Below are positions 12,917 through 17,907 of a stretch of 17,907 nt of DNA, one piece after another; position 1 is the first letter of the stretch, and each line of letters begins with the position of its first letter. Under the pieces are notes generated by a model that did not search any database, had not been told where the DNA came from, and saw nothing but the letters and a program-made list of their open reading frames with translations. This DNA comes from an uncultured Collinsella sp. (GTDB taxonomy: Bacteria; Actinomycetota; Coriobacteriia; Coriobacteriales; Coriobacteriaceae), in contig UQAU01000037.1 of the NCBI GenBank assembly GCA_900539035.1, positions 1 to 17,907 of the forward strand, in the 5' to 3' direction. Both the position numbers and the translations under genes were made by a program.

Positions 12917-13345
12917 CTATTTCTTAGCGTGCTTGCCAGCACCCTTGCTGTCATCGGTGACCGAGATGAGCTGTCGGTCGGCCGCGCCATTGCGACGCGC
13001 ACGGCGGCGTTCCTCAGCGTCGCCCGCGTCGGCGGCGGCGCGATGAGCCTTGTTGACGTTAAAGACCTCGTCGTGCTTGCGCCACGGACCGACGGACTCG
13101 CCAAAGCTCATCTTAAGACCGGCGATAAAGCCGCCGAGCCAGCCGATCGGCGCAAACTGCACCAGCGGGAACAGCGAGAACACCCAGGTCAGCAGGACGA
13201 CTGCCGCCGCTCCTGCAAAATTGGCAATCCAGTAGTCGCGCTTGGTGATCACGCGCTTTTCGCACGCCCACTGGCCGCACAAAAAGCCAATGTAGATCGC
13301 AAAGAGAAAGAGCACCAGCGCTAGTACCACGAACGTCCAGCTCAT
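12917..13345 (-). CDS. Small membrane protein with a basic cytoplasmic tail, unknown function
   Basis: A 142-residue protein. ATG at 13345 (MSWTFVVLAL) is chosen because GGGGAG lies 8 bases upstream, overlapping the end of the dehydrogenase gene, and it leaves 5 bp between genes. Hydrophobic stretches lie near 3-24 and 40-65, with a third weaker one at about 66-76, followed by a hydrophilic tail (77-142) rich in Arg, Ala and Lys. That tail includes an EERRRARRN patch and ends GAGKHAKK. No known domain is recognised. The tail would lie in the cytoplasm and could touch nucleic acid or acidic proteins. It sits between the dehydrogenase and the HEAT-repeat gene in the same operon. Confidence 0.72.
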   Translation of the reverse strand: MSWTFVVLALVLFLFAIYIGFLCGQWACEKRVITKRDYWIANFAGAAAVVLLTWVFSLFPLVQFAPIGWLGGFIAGLKMSFGESVGPWRKHDEVFNVNKAHRAAADAGDAEERRRARRNGAADRQLISVTDDSKGAGKHAKK

Positions 13346-13350
13346 GGGCG

Positions 13351-14430
13351 CTACTCCCCGTGATGGTGGCCGCAGCAGCACTCATGGCCGTCGTCATGGC
13401 CGTGGCCGCCGCAGCACTCGTGGTCCTCGCCGTGATGGTGACCGCAACCGCACTCATGGTCGTCGCCGTGCTCGCCGCAACCGCAGCCTTCCTCGTGGGC
13501 ACCGTGCTCCTCGGGACGATACTGCGACCAGTCCAGACCGGCGGCGATGGCGTCGGCCTCCTCCTTGTAGAGGACCGTGATGGCCTGGGTGCCCAGCTTG
13601 GCGCCACCAATGGCGTCGAGCATGTCATAGAGCGTAAAGGCGACGTCGGCGCCGGGCAGCGCGAGCTCGCGGTCGTCGGCATAAGCGAGCGCCAAGCGCA
13701 GGTCCTTAATGAAGTGCTCGACCATAAAGCCGGGCTTGTAATCGCCGTCGAGCGCCTTGGGCGCCAGGCTCTCCATGGCGCCGGACTTGCCGGTACCGCC
13801 CAGGATCATCTCGCGGGTCTTCTCCAGATCAAGGCCGCTCAGCTCGGCAAATGCCATGGCGTCTGCCATGCCGACCATGCAGGCGCCCAGTGACACCTGG
13901 TTGGCGAGCTTGGCAGCCTGGCCCTTGCCGGCACCGTCGAAGCAGCAGATGTTGGCCGCGAAGGTGGCAAGGATGTCGCGGACCGGCGCGATGTCGTTCT
14001 CGGTAGCGCCCACGATAGCCGTGAGCGTACCGGCGATAGCACCCGACTCGCCGCCGGTGACGGGGCAGTCAAACGCCATGCGACCAGAAACCTGGGCGGC
14101 CTCGGCAATGTCGCGCGCCAGCTCGGGCGAGCTCGTAGTGAGGTCGATCAGGACCGCGCCGGGCTTGGTGCACGCGAGCAAGCCGTCGCCCGCCAGGTAG
14201 AGCTCCTCGACCTCGGAGGGATAACCCACCATGGTAAAGACGACATCGGCGTTAGCCACGGCATCGGCCGGCGTATCGGCCCAAGCGGCACCGCGCTCGA
14301 TAAGCGCGGCGGCCTTGGACTTGGTGCGGTTGTTGACCGTGACGGGATAGCCGGCATCCAGGATGTGGCCGGCGATGGGGGCACCCATAATTCCGGTGCC
14401 GATAAATGCGACGGAGAGCTTGTTTGCCAT
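13351..14430 (-). CDS. Beta-hydroxyacid dehydrogenase (3-hydroxyisobutyrate/tartronate semialdehyde reductase type) with His/Cys-rich tail
   Basis: A 359-residue protein. ATG at 14430 (MANKLSVAFIGTGIMG) follows AGGAAAGG; upstream in-frame codons belong to another gene's antisense. The Rossmann motif GTGIMG is at 11-16, the substrate motif DCPVTGGESGAIAGTLT at 121-137, the catalytic Lys174 lies in GKGQAAKLANQ (168-178), and KDL (242-244) is the cofactor/substrate-end motif. The family oxidises or reduces small beta-hydroxyacids such as 3-hydroxyisobutyrate, glycerate or 4-hydroxybutyrate with NAD(P). The catalytic part ends near 305. Residues 307-359 are an added tail with 14 His and 9 Cys, built from repeats of the form DHEC(C/G)CG-HHH-GE, which should bind metals. 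It is the second gene of the operon, 98 bp after degV and 5 bp before the small membrane protein. Confidence 0.88.
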   Translation of the reverse strand: MANKLSVAFIGTGIMGAPIAGHILDAGYPVTVNNRTKSKAAALIERGAAWADTPADAVANADVVFTMVGYPSEVEELYLAGDGLLACTKPGAVLIDLTTSSPELARDIAEAAQVSGRMAFDCPVTGGESGAIAGTLTAIVGATENDIAPVRDILATFAANICCFDGAGKGQAAKLANQVSLGACMVGMADAMAFAELSGLDLEKTREMILGGTGKSGAMESLAPKALDGDYKPGFMVEHFIKDLRLALAYADDRELALPGADVAFTLYDMLDAIGGAKLGTQAITVLYKEEADAIAAGLDWSQYRPEEHGAHEEGCGCGEHGDDHECGCGHHHGEDHECCGGHGHDDGHECCCGHHHGE

Positions 14431-14528
14431 GAAACCTTTCCTTTTGGGTTGGGTGTTGTTACCAGGTTGAATACTCGGTGCCAGCGTTTGGGCTGTGAGT
14501 CGAAGGCGATTACGGACGCAGCGCTTGC

Positions 14529-15482
14529 CTACTGGCCGCGCACGCGGCGGGCGATGCGGTCGGAAAGCGACGCCTTGTCGGCGCGGTTCTTGCCCCAAAA
14601 CGCGCAGGCCACCATGCCGGGGCCCACGTGCGAGCCGATGGTGGGGCCCACGGAGCTGCGAATGATTGTGACGTCGGCGCAGCCCTCCTCCTTGCGGATG
14701 GCGGCTTCGAGCCAGTCGCCGTCCTTCTCGGCATCGGCCGTCATGATGGCGATGGGCATGGTGCGATCGGGCACGTAGTTCTCGCGGAACGACTTGAGGA
14801 TGGACTTGAGCGCCTTCTTGCGGCCGCGGTTGACGCCGATCAGCGACAGCGAGCCGGCCAGGTCGTAGGAGAGCTCGGGCTTGACGTCGAGCTTTGCCGT
14901 GAGCTGCGCCGCCGCGGGAGGAATGCGGCCGCCGGCAGCCAGTGCGTCGAAGCTCTCGAGCGTAAAGTAGCCGTGCACGTAGGTTTTTGCCTCGTTTGCC
15001 CAATCGACCAGCTGCTTGGCGGTCAGTCCCGCCGAACGCTGGCGCACGGCCTCGAGCGCCAAGAGCGCGCCGGTCGCGCAGGGCAGAGCGTTGTCGACCA
15101 CGTACAGCTCAAAATCGGGATACTCGGCGCGCACGGCGTCCGCCGCCTGGCACGCGGAGTTGTAGCTCGACGACAGCGCCGAGGTAAAGCACAGGTAGAC
15201 CGTGGGAGTACCTTCTTTGGCGCACTCGGTAAAGAACTCGATATAGCGACCGAGCGACACAGCCGAGGTGGACACGCGGGCGCCGGCGCGCATGCGATCG
15301 TAGAACTCCTTAGGGCTCATGCTCGACCAGATGTCGTCCGTGCGCTCCTCGCCATCGATAATGAAGGGGAAACCCAGGATATCGACATCGAGGTTCGCGG
15401 CGACCTCGGGGCTAAAGTCGCAGCAGGTATCGACGACGATGCGGCAACGGTCCGAATGACCGGCGGATGCGGCCTTGTCCAT
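14529..15482 (-). CDS. DegV family fatty-acid-binding protein
   Basis: A 317-residue protein. ATG at 15482 is chosen, with AAGGAG 8 bases upstream; an in-frame TTG directly before it is less likely. The early strand IVVDTCCDFSPEVA (15-28), the RVSTSAVSLGRY segment (69-80, where most members have TSQPS/P), LSSSYNSA (103-110, the usual LSGTY(Q/N)SA), and PCATGALL in the middle are DegV family landmarks. HVGPGMV near the C-terminus is the loop that closes over the bound lipid carboxylate. DegV/FakB proteins bind single fatty acids; FakB hands them to the kinase FakA. No DAK2-domain kinase gene lies nearby. It is the first gene of the presumed five-gene operon after the HPF terminator. Confidence 0.87.
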   Translation of the reverse strand: MDKAASAGHSDRCRIVVDTCCDFSPEVAANLDVDILGFPFIIDGEERTDDIWSSMSPKEFYDRMRAGARVSTSAVSLGRYIEFFTECAKEGTPTVYLCFTSALSSSYNSACQAADAVRAEYPDFELYVVDNALPCATGALLALEAVRQRSAGLTAKQLVDWANEAKTYVHGYFTLESFDALAAGGRIPPAAAQLTAKLDVKPELSYDLAGSLSLIGVNRGRKKALKSILKSFRENYVPDRTMPIAIMTADAEKDGDWLEAAIRKEEGCADVTIIRSSVGPTIGSHVGPGMVACAFWGKNRADKASLSDRIARRVRGQ

Positions 15483-15500
15483 CAAAGCGACTCCTTACGT

Positions 15501-15532
15501 AAAAAGGCGGCCACCCGCATGGGATGGCCGCC
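15501..15532 (-). terminator. Rho-independent terminator of hpf
   Basis: Arms 15506-15516 and 15521-15532 form an 11-bp stem with one bulged base and a 4-base loop, followed on the minus strand by TTTTT. It overlaps the short gap before the degV start codon. Confidence 0.87.
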
Positions 15533-15535
15533 AAC

Positions 15536-15557
15536 CGTTAACTCATGCAAGTTAACG
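15536..15557 (-). other. Hairpin between the hpf stop and its terminator
   Basis: A perfect 7-bp stem, CGTTAAC/GTTAACG, has an 8-base loop 4 bases after the hpf stop. No U run follows; it stacks just before the main terminator and may protect the mRNA 3' end. Confidence 0.45.
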
Positions 15558-15561
15558 TATT

Positions 15562-16146
15562 TTACTCGTCAAGTGTTTCGATACGGGGCTTGATGATGCC
15601 ATATCCACCATTCTTACGGTGATACACCACATTGATGAGACCGGTCGTCGCGTTCTCGAACACGTAGAAGTCGTGGCCGAGCAGATCGGTCTGCACCAGC
15701 GCCTGCTCCTCAGTCATCGGGGTGACGTCGATAACCTTCTCGCGGACGAGCAGGTCGTCCTCCTCCTCGGGCAGCAGCAGGTCGGCCAGATCCTCGACGC
15801 GCTCGACCGGTGCGACATCCGCTGCGCTGGCACCGCCCTGGCGGTTGTCCACGACCTTGGTCTTGAACTTGCGCAGCTGGCGGGTGACCTTATCGGCGGA
15901 GAGGTCGATGGCGGCGTACATATCTGCACCGTGCTCGGCAACGCGAATCACCGAACCGCGGGCACGAACCGTGACCTCGACGATTGCCGGGTTGGGGTTC
16001 GAGGGGTTCTTCTCATAGCGAAGTACAACGTCGACCGTCATGGGCTCGATATCGAAAACCTTGAGCGCCTCGCCGATCTTCTCATCCACATGCGCACGCA
16101 GAGCATCGGTTACCGTCGTCTTGCGTCCAGAAACCTTGATATCCAT
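15562..16146 (-). CDS. hpf: Ribosome hibernation promoting factor, long form
   Basis: A 194-residue protein. ATG at 16146 (MDIKVSGRKTTVTDALR) is chosen because GGAG lies 6 bases upstream and the conserved domain starts at once; an in-frame ATG 20 codons earlier adds unrelated residues. Residues 1-98 form the ribosome-binding S30AE/HPF domain: HVDEKIGEALKVFD, then a strand-rich region, then the basic helix LSADKVTRQLRKFKTKV (82-98). A Gly/Ala/acidic linker (100-135) leads to the C-terminal dimerisation domain (137-186) with PMTEEQALVQTDLLGHDFYVF and IINVVYHRKNGGYGIIKP-like ends. Long HPF joins two 70S ribosomes into inactive 100S particles in resting or stressed cells. It is transcribed alone, between the lipoprotein terminator and its own. 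Confidence 0.95.
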   Translation of the reverse strand: MDIKVSGRKTTVTDALRAHVDEKIGEALKVFDIEPMTVDVVLRYEKNPSNPNPAIVEVTVRARGSVIRVAEHGADMYAAIDLSADKVTRQLRKFKTKVVDNRQGGASAADVAPVERVEDLADLLLPEEEDDLLVREKVIDVTPMTEEQALVQTDLLGHDFYVFENATTGLINVVYHRKNGGYGIIKPRIETLDE

Positions 16147-16363
16147 ACGTGGCTCCAATCTGCCTCGGGGACTTACTGTACTGGCTATGTACCCATTGCC
16201 GTGCATTTAATCACGCGGATTCCTAAAGACCCGAATAACGATTGCTTGATACCGCATACCGAAGTCTCGCACTTTTCTGTGGCAAAGTGCGCTATAGGAG
16301 GGAGCTGGCGGCTTTATATTTGGTCCCAAAAATTGGCTTTGACCTGCTGGTTTTATTTGGATG
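16147..16363 (-). other. hpf upstream region with a hairpin at 16268-16291
   Basis: The gap between hpf and the next upstream gene holds no convincing coding sequence. It contains an 8-bp inverted repeat CGCACTTT/AAAGTGCG (16268-16275 and 16284-16291) with an 8-base loop. Weak minus-strand -10-like hexamers such as TACAGT and TACATA occur between 16160 and 16190. The hpf promoter should lie here but cannot be fixed by eye. Confidence 0.35.
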
Positions 16364-16397
16364 AAAAAGCCGGGCTCCCCTATTGGGGAAGCCCGGC
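16364..16397 (-). terminator. Rho-independent terminator of the solute-binding lipoprotein gene
   Basis: Arms 16369-16380 and 16385-16397 pair over 12 bp with one bulged base and a 4-base loop. On the minus strand the stem is followed by TTTTTC. It lies 67 bases after the lipoprotein stop; an extra imperfect hairpin (GGTGTC/GACACC, 16421-16449) lies between. Confidence 0.88.
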
Positions 16398-16463
16398 AGT
16401 GCGTGTTGAAACCGTGAAGAGGTGTCCTTTCCAACGTATAGGAGACACCACCCCTAGCAATAA

Positions 16464-17471
16464 CTAGCTATTGAGTTTGTTAATGTCGTCGTCGGTGATG
16501 GCGCCTTCCTGGCTGGACGATTTGTCCTCGGAGGATGCGGTCTCATTGTTGGAATCGGAGGACTCGCTGCCGGAGGACATGGTCTCACTGGACTCAGAGT
16601 CGCCCGGCTGCACGCTAGCGCCCGAAACCGTCTTAGTGGTGAGGTCGTAGGGCATCGTGCCATACCAGACAGAGTGGACCGCCTCGAGCGTGCCGTCGGC
16701 CGTAATACCGTCGAGGGCATCGCTCACGGCACGGCACAGTTCGTCATTGGACGAGAGGCCCGCAACACCAAGCGTCGAGGGCGCCTCGAGCGCACCGACA
16801 TAGGAGACCTCGCTCATCAGGCGTGCAAGGTAGCCGCCGGCCGTGGAGTCGCAGATCACATAGTCGACCTCGCCGGACTCGAGCGCCTCAAAGCACTCGT
16901 TGATGTTGGAGTAGGTCTTTTGGTTGGCGGTGATGCTCTGCTTAGCAAGCGCCTCCTGCGAGGCCGAGGACGTCTGAACGCCCAGGATGGACGTGTTAAG
17001 GGTATCGGTGGAAACGCTTAGCGACCCACCATCGCTAGTTTTACCGAACACGGAAGCGGCATCGTACAGGCAGGTGCCGAGCGAGCTAATGTCCCCGTCC
17101 GTGGAGTTGATCTCGCCGATAAAGATATCGGCCTTTTTGTCGCCGAGCGCGGAACCTGCCGAGGATGCATCGACAAAGGCGACCTTAAGGCCCATGCGGC
17201 TTGCGAGGGCGCGGGCAGCGTCGACTGCATACCCCGTAAGCTCGCCGTCGGCGCCCTGCATTGCCTGCGGCGCGTCGGAAGTATCGAGGGCGACCGTCAG
17301 GGTTCCGGGAGTGACCAGGGCATCGTCCGACACCGCCGGCGTGACGGTCTCGTGCTCGATCTGGTCGATCCTGGGAGTCGTGAACGTAGACAGCGGGTTG
17401 AACGCGCATCCGCTCAGGCCCAAAACGGCGATGACCGCTGCGGTCCCAGCACCTAACCGAGCCGCGTGCAT
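16464..17471 (-). CDS. Family 3 solute-binding lipoprotein (amino-acid type)
   Basis: A 335-residue lipoprotein. ATG at 17471 is chosen because GAGGGG lies 7 bases upstream and it gives a compact signal peptide, MHAARLGAG...VLGLSGC, with the lipobox LSGC (19-22) and Cys22 as lipid anchor. An in-frame ATG six codons earlier (17489) is the alternative. Residues 55-275 follow the periplasmic binding protein family 3 pattern: GTLTVALDTSDAPQAMQ, GELTGYAVDAARALASRMGLKVAFVD, a DIFIGEIN hinge strand, FEALESGEVDYVICDSTAGGYL, and a final ELCRAVSDALDGITADGTLEAVHSVWYG. Residues 285-328 are a low-complexity Ser/Glu/Asp tail not usual for this family. It would capture an amino acid or similar solute outside the membrane, but no permease or ATPase gene is beside it. 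The transcript probably starts near 17814 and has a leader of about 340 nt. Confidence 0.83.
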   Translation of the reverse strand: MHAARLGAGTAAVIAVLGLSGCAFNPLSTFTTPRIDQIEHETVTPAVSDDALVTPGTLTVALDTSDAPQAMQGADGELTGYAVDAARALASRMGLKVAFVDASSAGSALGDKKADIFIGEINSTDGDISSLGTCLYDAASVFGKTSDGGSLSVSTDTLNTSILGVQTSSASQEALAKQSITANQKTYSNINECFEALESGEVDYVICDSTAGGYLARLMSEVSYVGALEAPSTLGVAGLSSNDELCRAVSDALDGITADGTLEAVHSVWYGTMPYDLTTKTVSGASVQPGDSESSETMSSGSESSDSNNETASSEDKSSSQEGAITDDDINKLNS

Positions 17472-17813
17472 CAAGCTGCCCCTCACCATGTCCACTACCC
17501 TGCCTTCTGTGTCGTATACAATCCGTGCGTTGCGCGGAATATCAGGTTGTTCCCACCAGCTGACCTGGTATTTGACCCCACACTTGCGCACCGGGGTGTT
17601 TGCTCTGGAGGCCGCAGCCACCTTCACGACTGACCCGCTCGCCCGCGAGGCGGTATTGCCCCAAAGAAAGTAGAACGGACGGTGCGGCTTACATCTAGGA
17701 CGCGCCATGATCGCGCCGCGCGCACGCGGTCGCTTACGTGGATCCCTTTGACCGCGTCTGTCTTGGACTAGGACGGGCATTTCGTCCGTCCGCAACCACA
17801 GCCTGGTAGGAAC
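17472..17813 (-). other. Long, possibly structured leader of the lipoprotein mRNA
   Basis: About 340 bases between the predicted transcript start and the start codon. The lipoprotein frame stays open here but codon third positions and rare codons (AGA, AGG, TTA) look unlike the neighbouring genes, so I read it as untranslated. It holds several inverted repeats: ACCCC/GGGGT (17575-17597), ACCAG/CTGGT (17555-17569), a competing CAGGT/ACCTG (17543-17567), and GGACGG/CCGTCC near 17770-17791. No known riboswitch motif was recognised. Confidence 0.4.
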
Positions 17814-17820
17814 GAAGCGC

Positions 17821-17826
17821 ATTATA
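17821..17826 (-). promoter_or_regulatory. Candidate lipoprotein promoter, -10 TATAAT
   Basis: A perfect TATAAT on the minus strand, with TTAAAC as a poor -35 at 17-bp spacing, in a locally AT-rich stretch. Transcription would start near 17814. Upstream of it (17827-17907) no gene is recognised. Confidence 0.5.
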
Positions 17827-17907
17827 GCTAAGTTCAAGCTAAAGTTTAAGGTTAGGGGCGTCATTCGCATCGCGAGTACAGATTTCGCAGGTCGGAGCGG
17901 GCTATTC

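Noticed and set aside
11933..13324. A 463-codon plus-strand open frame across the icd, HEAT and membrane-protein genes
   Set aside because: It spans three well-supported minus-strand genes, has no family resemblance and no ribosome site.
14431..15003. Upstream extension of the dehydrogenase frame to about 550 codons
   Set aside because: The extension is Arg/His-rich, lies inside degV in another frame, and the good ribosome site and conserved N-terminus fix the start at 14430.
16421..16449. GGTGTC/GACACC inverted repeat as a separate terminator after the lipoprotein gene
   Set aside because: The 17-base loop and missing U run make it weak; the hairpin at 16369-16397 is the convincing terminator.
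17472..17813. Checked by eye for RNase P RNA, SRP RNA, tmRNA and common riboswitch or T-box cores
   Set aside because: None of their invariant segments was seen; a covariance-model search would be needed to exclude divergent forms.
17490..17870. Upstream extension of the lipoprotein to 468 codons
   Set aside because: It would bury the signal peptide internally and has poor codon bias; a lipobox near residue 20 is expected.

Overview
The window looks like chromosomal DNA of a moderately high-GC, saccharolytic, probably anaerobic actinobacterium. A gut Coriobacteriia member such as Collinsella fits best. This is an inference from GC-rich codon use, a mannose-family PTS, an HPF/DegV/NAD-IDH gene set and the absence of respiratory genes; no rRNA or species marker is present. 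No mobile element, CRISPR array, tRNA or rRNA gene was found.

Left part (1-8350): carbohydrate uptake and amino-sugar catabolism. It opens with the 5' part of an aldose-1-epimerase-like gene (- strand), followed by a divergent flavodoxin-family gene (+). Then, all on the minus strand, come nagA (N-acetylhexosamine-6-P deacetylase), agaS (SIS-domain aminosugar-6-P deaminase/isomerase), a GntR/UTRA regulator, and a five-gene PTS operon in the order EIIA-YajC-EIIB-EIIC-EIID. Together they would import and phosphorylate an amino sugar (GalNAc, GlcNAc or a disaccharide containing one), deacetylate it and deaminate/isomerise it. Two operators with an identical CTGGTAGTAACCA core lie at the agaS and PTS promoters, so the GntR protein between them is the likely shared repressor. 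Good intrinsic terminators separate the units.

Middle (8198-9857): a roughly 700-bp non-coding stretch dense in palindromes (two ACCG/CGGT-type arrays, a cre/LacI-like site and a possible Shine-Dalgarno-sequestering stem). It precedes a two-gene plus-strand module, a DUF2975-like four-helix membrane protein and a small XRE/HTH_26 regulator, whose promoter overlaps a perfect 16-bp palindrome.

Right part (9899-17907), all minus strand: a membrane-anchored protein with a very acidic cytoplasmic tail and a SurA_N-like extracellular domain. Next is a probable five-gene operon reading DegV, beta-hydroxyacid dehydrogenase (with a His/Cys-rich tail), small membrane protein, HEAT-repeat protein and NAD-type isocitrate dehydrogenase. 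Upstream of it are long-form HPF and an orphan family-3 solute-binding lipoprotein preceded by a long, possibly structured leader.

The most notable items are the shared GntR operators, the densely patterned regulatory region at 8340-8670, the roughly 90-residue insertion in EIID, the metal-binding-type tail on the dehydrogenase, and the palindrome at the DUF2975/XRE promoter. I did not find a clear, wholly new system; several findings are regulatory hypotheses that can be tested.
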